Below, piece after piece: positions 52,666-63,515 of a stretch of DNA of 64,000 bases. This DNA is from Serripes groenlandicus. Lineage: Eukaryota; Mollusca; Bivalvia; Cardiida; Cardiidae. The position numbers and the translations under genes are program-made. A model generated the notes under the pieces. That model saw nothing but the letters and a program-made list of their open reading frames with translations, did no database searches and had not been told where the DNA came from. The stretch's first letter is position 1. Every line of letters starts with the position of its first letter. The stretch is from positions 15,373,609 through 15,437,608 of the forward strand of contig JASEVX010000011.1 of the NCBI GenBank assembly GCA_031761405.1, given 5' to 3'.

Positions 52666-53870
52666 TCTGTGATTGTTTGTTGGAAGCCGCCAGGTGGCGC
52701 TTCCTGTAGGATGCTAGAAATTCGGATAAGGAGGAATTTTTAGACCTGCCAGTTTGACCACATTCTTGATTTCTCTTTGTCCTTACTCGGGTACATTAAT
52801 TTAAGGTAAGTGACTTTTAAAACATACCGTTTTACAGCTCTATATACATGTGTGAGTTTACAAATTAAAAACAATAGATCAAAAGGCAGTTATTATTGAA
52901 TGTATTTACATTTTTATTTAAGCGAAATACATACTGTATCTAGTCTAAACAGTAAAACTGAATTGGTTTACCTGCCTCAGACGCTTTATTAGTTCGATAG
53001 TATGTTAAACCGGAAACCAAAACAAGAGAGGCTCGCGGTAAATGTAATCTGGTATCTTGCATGCTTCATATATTACGCAGTAATTAGATGAAGAAGTGCA
53101 ACCATGAACAATATTATAAACCACAGATTATCTGTTTCGAGATAAATTTTGCCGTTAATGTTTATCAAACCTTATTCATACGAATCGCAAGAAAAAAAAT
53201 ACTGGTAGTACTTAAAGGGAGATAATTGTAGATATACGCACAATTAACAAGTACAGCAAATATTTTTCCATTTGGTCTGACACCTTGTCTAATCACATGA
53301 TGATTTAAATAAACAATTTAAAGGTAAACAATATTTAACAGAGTTAAACATTAAATACAGTTCAACAGCTAACCGTTTCCTAGTTGGAGTTTCTTCCCTA
53401 TTTCTATGTAAAGGAGTCAGGTACAAACCGAATAATGGCGGACGCGATGGACTATCAGGTAATATCTAAAATTCTTATTTTGTTGATCATCTGGATAATA
53501 ATTCTTTTTCGTATTAAAAATAAGGGTCGTAAATGAGTCCATGTTTTGATTTATGAGCCTTTGTTCTGGTTTGGAAGAAAATAGTTTGTTGTCGAGTAGC
53601 ATAGTTTTCAGATAGATGAAAATGTCAATTGAATCCTCGGTACACAGGACTCCTATAGAAATAAAGTGTTTAGCTTTTTGGGATCGTATATCATTAAATG
53701 TTCAAACGTTTCCTTTATTATAAGTTTAGTAGTCCAAGATTTAGGCTATATAGGGCTCTGTTTTGAACAATGTACAATAAACATTTAAATGATAACTGTT
53801 TACTTTGATCTCTCAATTCACATAATTTCTGAGTTTCTATTGTCAATTAGATCCAGATCAGCATGCAAAG
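52666..53870. repeat. Left copy of gap-flanking duplication
   Basis: Matches 54071-55287 almost base for base apart from many single-base indels (starts TGTTTGTTGGAAGCCGCCAG, ends TTAGATCCAGATCAGC). Probably one locus assembled twice. Confidence 0.95.
53435..53458 (+). CDS. Possible first coding exon (ends at a GT donor)
   Basis: ATGGCGGACGCGATGGACTA + TCAG is followed by GTAATATC, giving MADAMDYQ and a phase-0 donor. The ATG context (AATAATGG) is plausible, and the upstream 150 bases could be a 5' UTR. The whole segment recurs at 54849-54872 because of the gap-flanking duplication. A possible acceptor, TTTACAG at about 55888 followed by GTGACAAAATCAG, would continue the frame for only a few codons before a stop. 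Downstream homology to a helicase at 56562 might belong to the same gene, but the linking exons were not found. Confidence is low. Confidence 0.3.
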
Positions 53871-54070
53871 NNNNNNNNNNNNNNNNNNNNNNNNNNNNNN
53901 NNNNNNNNNNNNNNNNNNNNNNNNNNNNNNNNNNNNNNNNNNNNNNNNNNNNNNNNNNNNNNNNNNNNNNNNNNNNNNNNNNNNNNNNNNNNNNNNNNNN
54001 NNNNNNNNNNNNNNNNNNNNNNNNNNNNNNNNNNNNNNNNNNNNNNNNNNNNNNNNNNNNNNNNNNNNNN
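53871..54070. other. Assembly gap (200 N)
   Basis: Exactly 200 unknown bases; frames translated across it are meaningless. Confidence 1.
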
Positions 54071-55287
54071 TGTTTGTTGGAAGCCGCCAGGAGGCGGCTT
54101 CCTGTAGGGATGCTTAGAAATTTCGGATAAGGAGAATTTTTAGACCTGCCAGTTTGACCACATATCTTGATTTCTCTTTGTCCTTACTCGGTACATTAAT
54201 TTAAGGTAATGACTTTTAAAACATCCGTTTTACACTCTATATACATGTGTGAGTTTTACAAATTAAAAACAATAGACAAAGGCCAGTATATTAATTGAAT
54301 GTATTTACATTTTTATTTAAGCGAAATTCATACTGTATCTAGTCTAAACAGTAAAACTGAATTGGTTACCTGCCTCAGACGCTTTATTAGTTCGATAGTA
54401 TGTTAAACCGGAAACCATAAACAAGAGAGGCTCGCGGTAAATGTAATCTGGTTCCTTGCATGCTATCATATATTACGCAGTAATTAGATGAAGAAGTGCA
54501 AACATGAACATATATATATAAACCACAGAATTATCTGTTTCGAGATAAATTTTGCCGTTAATGTTTATCAAACTTATTCATACGAATCGCAAGAAAAAAA
54601 TACTGGTAGTACTTAAAGGGAGATAATTTGTAGTATACGCACAATTTAACAAAGTACAGCAAATATTTTTCCCATTTGGTCTGACACCTTTGTCTAATAC
54701 ACATGTATGATTTAAATAAACAATTTAAAGGGAATACAAATATTTAACAGAGTTAAACATTTAAATACATGTTCAACAGCTAACCGTTTCCTAGTTTGGA
54801 GTTTCTTCCCCTTATTTCTATGTAAAGGAGTCAGGTACAAACCGAATAATGGCGGACGCGATGGACTATCAGGTAATATCTAAATTTCTTATTTTGTTGA
54901 TCATCTGGATAATAATTCATTTATCGTATTAAAATAAGGTCGTAAATTGAGTCCATGTTTTGATTTTATGATGCTTTGTTCTGTTTGGAAGAAAATAGTT
55001 TGTTGTCGAGTAGCATAGTTTTCAGATAGATGAAAATGTCATTGAATCTCGGATACACAGGATCTCATTAGAAATAAATGTGTTTAGCTTTATGGGATAC
55101 GTGTATATCATTTAAATGTTCAAACGTTTCCTTTATTATAAGTTTTAGTAGTCCAAGATTTAGGCAATATAGGCTCTATTTTGAACAATTTACAATAAAA
55201 CATTTAAATGTTAACTGTTTATTTGATTTCTCAATTCAAATAATTTCTGAGTTTCTATTGTCAATTAGATCCAGATCAGCCTGCAAA
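54071..55287. repeat. Right copy of gap-flanking duplication
   Basis: See 52666-53870. The repeated first exon is at 54849-54872. The open frame at 55078-55413 is not conserved in the left copy because of indels. Confidence 0.95.
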
Positions 55288-55309
55288 GATAATGCTGATC
55301 AAGATCTAG

Positions 55310-55584
55310 ATTGTTCACTTCACAAATTCCAACATACAACAAATATGCAGAAGACAGCTGAAAACATCTTGAAATTCTCTAGAAATGACAGTATAATTAC
55401 TGTAAAAAGTTGAAAACATTATGACAAAACGAGAAATTGTTTTTTCAGAGTCGTCTGCTGCAGAATAAACACAGATGTGGAATCTGATTTGCAATTATAA
55501 TCAAAGAGAAATATGTATTCATTAAGTGAAGGTCAAACATGTGTTCATTAAGTGAAGGTTCAATCTGTATGGGAAAGGGTTAAA
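55310..55584. mobile_element. TTAA-type palindromic MITE, left end degraded
   Basis: ACAAATATGCAGAAGACAGC near 55335, the reverse-complementary CGTCTGCTGCAG near 55451, and the right end GGGAAAGGGTTAA. Confidence 0.55.
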
Positions 55585-55599
55585 ATATGGTTAACTTAA

Positions 55600-55803
55600 C
55601 ACTTTCCCACATATAACAAATATGCAGTGGACGACTTTGAAAACAGTTTGGCAAATATCTCTGTAAATGAAAATTTAATAATTTAATAGAGTTGACAACA
55701 TTGTGACAAAAGGAGAATTATAAGTAATTTCTCCATTTATCACATTGTTTTTAAAAGTTGTCGGCTGCATATGCATCAGAATGTGTCTACAAGTAGGAAA
55801 GGG
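55600..55803. mobile_element. 204-bp palindromic MITE, TTAA target duplication
   Basis: The left end CACTTTCCCACATATAAC pairs with the right end GTAGGAAAGGG. TTAA lies at 55596-55599 and 55804-55807. The inner arms GCAGTGGACGACTTTGAAAA and AAAAGTTGTCGGCTGC, and GACAAAAGGAGAA/TTTCTCC, make a long imperfect hairpin. The TTAA target suggests piggyBac-type mobilisation. Confidence 0.75.
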
Positions 55804-55807
55804 TTAA

Positions 55808-56561
55808 AAGGAAAGCATTCTATAAATAGCAATATAACAGTTAATTTGGCTGTGGTTTATTTTTTTTAATTTACCGTTTTGTTTACAGGGTGACAAAATC
55901 AGAGTACTATAATTTATAGTGTCATTACCAGAATTATTCTAACAAGCTAGTGTAAGTAATATGTTAACAATGATCAGACTGTGTAGATGCACAGTCTAAT
56001 CTAGATCTTTAATACTGTTCTCAAAAGCCAACTTGTACATTTTGTCATGCACAGGCTCATATCATGTATAAAACATGTACACTAAAATGTGTGGTACTCA
56101 GAAACATCATATATTATGAAAAGTTAATGAATAGATTATTGAATTTCAATCTGCCTAAACCGAACACAAATAGAAGGTGAGGAAGCATGGAGTTAATGGT
56201 TAAAGCACTCACATGTATCCTGATAATATTAAACATTTCTGACTGTGTACTAAACTAGAGTTATAGCATGTTTTATAGGACATGTGAAACAAGTTTAGAT
56301 CAAGATCACATATATGTATTCTGATCATGATCTGTATTGGTGGCTTGTATATACATATATTTAATTGAACAATTATAGATCCTTATTCGGATTAATGAAC
56401 TAGTTGCAGTAATTCAGAGCCAGATGAGCCTACACACCTGTATATGACATACATAGTATGCTCATGATATACAGTGTTCACCTTGTACAGATACTGAGCA
56501 GATTGCACATTTAGTTATGTCCATGCAGAACGTTATTTAAGTTGCTTCTATTATTTCACAG
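55808..56561. other. Intergenic or intronic, no gene seen
   Basis: AT-rich. If 53435 or 54849 is a real first exon, this would be intron sequence. Confidence 0.4.
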
Positions 56562-56808
56562 CATATGTCCAAGAGGTAGGGAGGACTGGCAGATCAAGTG
56601 GTGAAGCTGACGCCATTTTATACTACAACAAAGCTGACGCTGGGCTCCCTAGTGTGAAAAAAGATATGAAGGAATATTGTCTTAATAATGATACATACCG
56701 GCGGAGAACAATAATGGTTACCTTGGTTTTAAAACCGTTAAAACACCACATAACTGCTGTGCACACAACACCTTGAAATTGAATGGGATTTCAATAATTT
56801 GGCTATGA
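56562..56808 (+). pseudogene. RecQ-like helicase exon fragment
   Basis: After a good acceptor (TTATTTCACAG, ending at 56561) the sequence reads YVQEVGRTGRSSGEADAILY, i.e. helicase motif VI (QExGRxGR) of RecQ-family ATP-dependent DNA helicases, then KKDMKEYCLNNDTYRRR. About 150 bases in, the frame is lost, and the continuation FKTVKTPHNCCAHNTLK, which matches the start of the RecQ zinc-binding region (cysteines and HNCC), is one frame over. No upstream helicase motifs were found in the window, so this is either one exon of a gene with long introns and an assembly indel, or a decayed partial copy. Confidence 0.6.
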
Positions 56809-56856
56809 AGTAGAATGTCTTACTTCACATATTTATAAAACATCTGTCTTAAACCT

Positions 56857-56997
56857 TTCCCTCATTTAGACGATCTCTGACAACTTTTGAAAACATTGTG
56901 ATAAAAGATGAAATTGTTCATTATTTTCTCCTTTTGCCACAATGTTTTAACTTTCTTCAGTAATTAAACAAAACTAATTGTAGAAGGGGAAGGGTTA
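56857..56997. mobile_element. TTAA-type palindromic MITE copy
   Basis: AACCTTTCCCTCATTTAGAC at the left and GGGGAAGGGTTAA at the right, with CTGACAACTTTTGAAAACAT and GCCACAATGTTTTAAC as inner arms. Confidence 0.65.
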
Positions 56998-56999
56998 AA

Positions 57000-58000
57000 G
57001 AGAATATTTGCTTATTTAGTATTTTAAGCTTATTTAAGCTTAAAAGTAACAGAAAATGTGTATATTTTGGTGTAAGATTGACTTTAAATTCACCCAGTCA
57101 TCTCAGAAACCTAGACTATATGTTCACCTTCTAGTGGCTACTAGTGAAAATATAACCTAAGTGTTGAAAAATTCAATCTTGCACTGAAATAAAAGAATTC
57201 TATTCTCATGCTTAAATTCAAATTAAATGTAAAATTGATAACACTTTGTATATTAAGTCTTCCAAAGGGAAGAAAGTCAGTAAATCACTTTATATGATTA
57301 AAACTCTTTAATAGTCGAATTTTCGACCACTTGGTCTTTATCAAGATCAAATAAATACAACAGGAATTTATGTGCAGTCCATATTTGTTTCAAATATATC
57401 AAGTTGTGATGAGGTGATGTCGTCAGGACAATATGACGTCAGTTCCGTCGCGGCGTCATACAATTCCCGTACTTTTCCATCTGCTGAAATGCGGCACTCT
57501 ATGGATAAATATCTTCCCTTCCTGTGATCACACGCGCGTTTTTCCATGACTCAGGACCGAGTCATCCAGCATATGAAAAGAATTAAAGATAACTGGCAGA
57601 AATGTGTACAAAAACCTGCAATTAATACTACCTAATATTATTAAAATTACTTATAACAATAACACTAACGATATATCATTATCGTCTGTATTATCATCAT
57701 AACCATTAGCATTAGTGCATCACTTTAATATCACCACCAATATTATTACATCACCAATATTAACATATTAAAGGTCATCATTAAATGAGATTAAAAATAT
57801 GGTTTGTCTAAATGATATAGAGAGGGAAATAAGTCAATACTACGGACAGTTGTGACATCTCCCAACCTATCGTTTAATACTGTAGACCTATGAGTTGAAA
57901 CCACCGCCTCAGACAGTTGGTACAAAACCGGCCAAAAATAAATTTGAAATTAAAAGATGTAATGATATGGGTTTTTTTTATCATCAGCATTAATAAAATC
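57000..58000. other. Intergenic, no gene seen
   Basis: 57310-57355 carries TCGACCACTTGGTCTTTATC, a fragment of the hairpin family at 15001. Nothing else recognised. Confidence 0.5.
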
Positions 58001-58002
58001 AA

Positions 58003-58093
58003 TTATTATTATTATTAATTATTATTATTATTATTATTATGTTGTTGTTGTTTTTATTATCATCAGCATTAATAAAAACAATTATTATTATTA

Positions 58094-58191
<98 letters not shown>

Positions 58192-58275
58192 GTATTATTA
58201 TTATTATTATTATTATTATCATCATATTTATTACTATTATTTTTATTATTACCACTATTATTATAATAATAACAT
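58003..58275. repeat. ATT trinucleotide microsatellite
   Basis: Long (ATT)n with few interruptions. Open frames of poly-Ile/Tyr/Leu through it are artefacts. Confidence 0.98.
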
Positions 58276-58467
58276 TATTACAGAGCACTATTAATTTGAT
58301 TTAATATTACAACCTTGCGGCAATTTAGTGTCTAACTTCTGTATCCATGATTCCTCCACCAACAGCCTGTATTGCTTACCTTCACCGTGTAATCTTTGCA
58401 GAACCGCTACACCTACGTCTGCCTCTGTATGTCCCTAGTAATCGTCATTTTGCGGGACATACAGAGG

Positions 58468-58498
58468 CATATAATAATAATAATAATAATAATAATAC

Positions 58499-58537
<39 letters not shown>

Positions 58538-58538
58538 T

Positions 58539-58585
<47 letters not shown>

Positions 58586-58590
58586 GACAG
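58468..58590. repeat. AAT trinucleotide microsatellite
   Basis: (AAT)n, the reverse complement of the tract at 58003. The two bracket about 190 bases and could fold together. Confidence 0.98.
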
Positions 58591-58696
58591 CTACTTAATT
58601 TCAAACACTTTATATGATACCATTAATAATATTTTCAAAATTAAATTTGTCCTGAATTTTTTCCAAATTGGTCTGCTGTATGTTTCTTGTTTGTGT

Positions 58697-58800
58697 TTCT
58701 TAACCCTTTCCCTTATATAGACGCTTTCTGGTGCCTCTGCAGCAGACGACTTTTTTGAAAACATAGTGACAAAAGAATTAATTGCTCCTGATTGTTCGGT
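58697..58800. mobile_element. Partial TTAA-type MITE
   Basis: TTAACCCTTTCCCTTATATA, CTGCAGCAGACGACTTTTTT and GAAAACATAGTGACAAAAG form the left half; the right half is missing. Confidence 0.65.
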
Positions 58801-59562
58801 GGTTCTTTTACCTAACTGTGGACTGGTACTGACCTCCATGTATCAGTAATGACCTGGAACCCAGGTATCCGGTCTCCTTTCTTGTAGTATGAGTGATTCA
58901 TCTTATACAATATTTTTTATAAAGATATTATACATCATCCAATTCATTGAATAGCATAAACATGCCTACAATTGCATATCAAATATCATAACATATTAGT
59001 AGTTCATCACAAAGATGAAATGTCAAAGTAAACTACACAGGACATTATAATTTAATGCAAACAAACTTTGTTTTATAAATGTATCCGAAACAATTCAACT
59101 GTCCGAACAACACTCACACTCTAGTATGTCAAAAACCAAAGTCACATCATCTTATAAAGAGCAATCATCACCCGTAAATATTTATTGTAAGTCTATTATA
59201 TCAATGACTAAAGGAAAAAACAATTTTATTCAGATAATCAGCTTATTAAAATAATTACATTCGAATTGTACATCGGAGGTATATCATCGCAGGCCGCCAT
59301 TTATTCGGTTGTGCCAGACTTACTATCATAGGAAGTCGGGAACCAGACTAACCGTTTCCCACTATAGATTTTCATTTTCACAATTGTCATCGCAAAGTGC
59401 AGACATGAACATATATACACCACAGAAATGTCTGTTTCAAGATACATTTTGCCGTATTATAAATGTTATATTCATACCTATACACTAGGGTATCTGTAAA
59501 CAATTAATGAAATGTGTACACATTTATCTTGGCTTAAATTTAATTTTAATGTTGTTAGTAAT
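58801..59562. other. Intergenic, with similarity to the gap-flanking segment
   Basis: About 59395-59490 (GCAGACATGAACATATATAC, TGTCTGTTTCAAGATA) is similar to 54495-54570. The similarity resumes at 63540-63640 on the far side of the BEL elements, so those elements interrupt an older duplicate. Confidence 0.5.
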
Positions 59563-59916
59563 TGTACTGGCCCCAGTCTTCTATAGTTTTAGTTTATAAT
59601 ATTGATCTATTCGACTATCCGTAATTTTCTAATTTCACAGTTCACTAGATACTATTTGCCTTGCATTTGGGGTGTGCGACCGAGAATTGGTTTCAGTCGA
59701 AATGTTTCGATGAGGTTGAATCGTCGATATTACGTCGTAAAACTTTAAAGCAAAATGTTTCATCTTGCAGGCTTTACAATTACTTTACTGTTCTGCCCGT
59801 GATTGACAGAAAGATAACAAGCCAACTTGACGGAGAATAGATGCTTTAATTTTTGACCAAGACAACTTGTAAAGTACTGAATATAAAGAAAATACAATCA
59901 CTTAATAGGTGTTACA
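59563..59916 (+). repeat. 5' LTR
   Basis: Starts TGTACTGGCCCCAGTCTTCT, ends ATAGGTGTTACA. About 97% identical by eye to 61509-61853. Confidence 0.85.
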
Positions 59917-60198
59917 ATTACCAAGGGAAATTATCCCATGCCAAACTTAGGAATACATTGAAACAACAAAGGCGTAACTACATGTGAGCTCACAATGTAG
60001 TTAGGTCATTATTACAACTTATTGATACAATTTGAGGACACAAATAATTGTTCAAGAACTGCTCTAGCGATGTTTTCTGAGAAAATCAAGCATTATTTAC
60101 CAAATCTACCAAAATTGATCTTAATACTGAAATAGAATTACAAAGCCATTCTAAAATGTCATAATTATACAACCATTCTAAGATGTCATAATTATACA

Positions 60199-60262
60199 AC
60201 CATTGGAAGATGCAGGCATGTTTCTGATCTTAGTCAAAAACAAGCCTGCATCTTCCAATGGT
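60199..60262. repeat. 19-bp perfect inverted repeat at a pol junction
   Basis: ACCATTGGAAGATGCAGGC (60199-60217) against GCCTGCATCTTCCAATGGT (60244-60262), 26-base centre. It sits where the leader joins the integrase sequence. Confidence 0.9.
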
Positions 60263-61174
60263 GTAGATACCTTTGAACATTGGTCTATCATCACTCGTAA
60301 AACTAAAGGCGGAGCAGCCTGTTCTAAGCGATGGGCCATTATGTTCACATGCCTGACCACTAGGGCGGTGCATATAGAGATCATAGAGGAGATGAGTGCA
60401 TCTTCTTTCATTAACGCCTTACGACGCTTCATAGCAATACGAGGAAACGTTAAGCATTTTAGATCCGACAGAGGTACCAACTTTATAGGGGCCGTAAACA
60501 GCCTTAAGATAGATACCATCAATGTGGAAGATGGACTAGTTTCCAATTTTCTATACAACAGTGGGATCACATGGCAGTTCAATCCTCCACACTCTTCACA
60601 CATGGGAGGGGTGTGGGAGAGAATGATAGGGATCACAAGGAAAATACTAGATGGAATTCTACAGGAACAGACTATTAAGAATTTAACACATGAAGTTCTA
60701 GTTACCTTTATGGCTGAAATTAGTGCTATCATTTACTCAAGGCCATTGGGACCTATTTCAACAGATCCTTTAGATCAAGTAATTCTCAGCCCAGCAATTC
60801 TTCTTAATCAAAAGGTGAATTATAACTCGATTCAGTGTATGGAAATAGACCTCAAATATATATATCGTGTTCATTGGAAACAAGTGCAAGTGTTGTCAGA
60901 TATATTCTGGAAGCGTTGGCGCGAAAAGTATTTACATAGTCTTCAGGAAAGAAGAAAGTGGTTTTCGGTACAGAATAATGTGAAAAACGGAGATGTAATT
61001 CTCTTGAAAGATAAAGAACTACCGCGAAATGAATGGTGTGTGGGTGTAGTGGAGAATGCGATAGAAAGTGAAGATGGAAAGGTTCGAAAGGCAGAGATTT
61101 GTGTTTCAAAGAATGGGAAATGTGTGAGATACACTCGTCCAGTGACTGAAATGGTCATTCTTGTTAAGGAATGA
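60203..61174 (+). pseudogene. BEL/Pao integrase core and C-terminal domain, N-terminally truncated
   Basis: This open 323-residue frame carries most of the integrase core. The DDE residues are visible: Asp near 22 in NGVDTFEHW, Asp 89 in RSDRGTNFIGA, Glu 139 in GGVWERMIG, plus the BEL-specific FTCLTTRAVHIE block. The C-terminal domain shows FWKRWREKYLHSLQERRKW and NGDVILLKD and ends YTRPVTEMVILV (BEL/Pao C-terminal region). The N-terminal zinc domain is lost, and the first 20 residues come from the inverted repeat at the junction, so the displayed start is not the native one. In a full element, integrase joins cDNA to the host genome. Confidence 0.85.
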
Positions 61175-61508
61175 CTCATATTTTAAGACATTGTTCAGTG
61201 AAGTTAAATTTTGTAACAGTTATTTCTAGTCAATTCTATGTTCGTTATTTTAGGCTCTCAAAATATCATTATAGAGAGAGGAAAATCAGTGTAAATTGTA
61301 AAATGGTGTGAAATGGAGAGATTGCTCTTTATGAGCAATTGCTCTTTTTGCAATATTCTCACAATAATGTGTTTTTGTGTTTTCAATAATTTCAAATGTC
61401 ATCTTTGTTTATCATAAGGATTTTTATTTGGTGGATGATGACATTTTATAGGATATTAGTGATATCTTTTAGGTATCAGTGATATCTTATCAGATATAAG
61501 GCGGGGAG

Positions 61509-61853
61509 TGTACTGGCCCCAGTCTTCTATAGTTTTAGTCTATAATATTGATCTATTCGACTATCCGTAATTTTCTAATTTCACAGTTCACTAGATACTA
61601 TTTGCCTTGCATTTGGGGTGTGTGACCGAGAATAGGTTTCAGTCGAAATGTTTCCATGAGGTTGAATCGTCGATATTACGTCGTAAAACTTTAAATCAAA
61701 ATGTTTAATATTGCAGGCTTTACAATTACTTAACTGTTCTGCCCGTGATTGACAGAAAGATAACAAGCCAACTTGACGAAGAATAGATGCTTTAATTTTT
61801 GACCAAGACAACTTCTATAGTACTGAAAATAAAGAAAGTACAATCACTTAATA
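61509..61853 (+). repeat. 3' LTR
   Basis: TGTACTGGCCCCAGTCTTCT through CAATCACTTAATA. The expected GGTGTTACA end is displaced by about 55 bases. Confidence 0.82.
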
Positions 61854-61854
61854 C

Positions 61855-61900
61855 GAAAAAAAAAACATAAATTGTTTTTTTCGCTTATAGGTTACAGGTG

Positions 61901-61931
<31 letters not shown>

Positions 61932-62984
61932 CAATAACCCATCTTTCTGAAATGAAACTGGAAAAATCCATGGGGGCCGTCATTTTTGATATGTATAAAA
62001 AGCAGACGTAAAACACAGATTGAAAATTATTGTCGGCTTTTATTTTTTTTTTTTAAATCGGTATTTTGGGTATGTATAAAATGAGCAGAAAAACACGGAT
62101 TGAAAATTATTGTCGTCTTTTTAATCATTTTTATTTAAAGCGATATTTAAGATCATTTAAGTACTTTGTTATGTGGCAATTAACATTTGTACGAAAAGTT
62201 AAAAATAAATGGAAATCTGTAAGAAATATGTTTTTCCGTTCTTCAAAAAAACGACAGCATTAGCCTTCTACGCCCGAAACTAAATTTTGACTGTATCGTA
62301 GCCAAAGAAGAACGTGACGTCATTTCCATTACACTTCATCCTGGCGTAACGTCAATGGAGCGACGTCGTTTCCCGCAAAAAAGTGGTATCAACATGAAAG
62401 ACCCCAAATTCCTATACATGAGCTATTGACTCACTCATTCAAAGTATAATTATTTATCAAACATTGTGGCAAAAGGATAACTTTCTCATAAGAAGCAATT
62501 GTTCTTGTGGCGACAATCTTTTCCTAAATCGTCTGTTGCATAGGCCTCAGAAACCGTCTCTAATAGTGAAAGGGTTTAGCAGAAATGTGACCCCTTACAT
62601 AATATGTTCCAGTCATATTGACTGGTTGAAAAAGGCAGTCGCCAGGTGGCATCAGAAAAGGGCTGATCTATTTGCTTCTTTGTCATAATGCAGGTGATCG
62701 ATTAAGGATCATCTTGGCCCTCATGTTTTAACCTCGTTCATTATAAATGTATTCCTTGATTGTCTGAAAGTCTTTACTTTATTATTTTCTGTTCAAATAA
62801 TAGACAACAGCAATACAAATTCCAAATATGTTTTAATAATGCAAGAAACATGACATTAACATTATTATTGTCTAGTCAATTACTTATAAATCCTTTTTTT
62901 ATGGCCAAAGTATGCTCTTTAATTTTTGTTTATAATTATCTTGCGGTTTTTTTCGTAAATAGGTAGCACCTATAGATATATTAG
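61855..62984. other. Intergenic, short repeats, no gene seen
   Basis: An AT run at 61900-61935, a ~77-base duplication (GATTGAAAATTATTGTCG at 62021 and 62099) and the right half of a TTAA-type MITE at 62460-62575 (TTGTGGCAAAAGGATAAC, CGTCTGTTGCATAGG, GTGAAAGGGTTT). The open frames at 62066-62263, 62464-62688 and 62760-62966 show no domain. Confidence 0.5.
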
Positions 62985-63515
62985 GTGCTTCAATTACCAA
63001 GGAAAATTATCACATGCCAAACTTAGGAATACATTGAAACAACAAAGGCGTAACTACATGTGAGCTCACAATGTAGTTAGGTCATTATTACAACTTATTG
63101 ATAAAATTTGAGGACACAAATAATTGTTCAAGAACTGCTCTAGCGATGTTTTCTAAGAAAATCAAGCATTATTTACCAAATCTACCAAAACTGATCTTAA
63201 TACTGAAATAGAATTACAAAGCCATTCTAAGATGTCATAATTATAAGGTATCAGTGATATCTTATCAGATCATGTTTCTGATCTTAGTCAAAAACAAGCC
63301 TGCATCTTCCAATGGTTGTATAATTATGACATCTTAGAATGGCTTTGTAATTCTATTTCAGTTGTAAGTTTCCCTTTGTAATTGTAACACCTATTAAGTG
63401 ATTGTATTTTCTTTATTTTCAGTACTTTACAAGTTGTCTTGGTCAAAAATTAAAGCATCTATTCTTCGTCAAGTTGGCCTGTTATCCTTCTGTCAATCAC
63501 GGGCAGAAGAGTAAT
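62985..63515. mobile_element. Rearranged inverted derivative of the BEL element
   Basis: 62990-63245 repeats the leader (59917-60190). Next come a piece of the 3' region (GGTATCAGTGATATCTTATC, as near 61475), a piece of the integrase junction (CTGATCTTAGTCAAAAACAA), then the leader inverted (63319-63380) and finally the 3' end of the LTR inverted (63383-63515). A 44-base perfect inverted repeat (63202-63245, 63319-63362) results. Confidence 0.8.

Larger units (their letters stand above)
59563..61853 (+). mobile_element. Deleted BEL/Pao-type LTR retrotransposon
   Basis: A 5' LTR of about 354 bases (59563-59916) is matched by a 3' LTR (61509-about 61853). The interior holds only a leader and the 3' part of pol with integrase. 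A purine tract, ATAAGGCGGGGAG, abuts the 3' LTR. Gag, protease, RT and RNase H are missing, so it is non-autonomous. The end of the 3' LTR is broken by an A/T-rich insertion after ACTTAATA. Confidence 0.85.

Noticed and set aside
53789..54130. Frames across the N run
   Set aside because: They translate unknown bases and have no meaning.
58039..58604. Poly-Ile/Tyr/Asn frames
   Set aside because: They are translations of ATT/AAT microsatellites.
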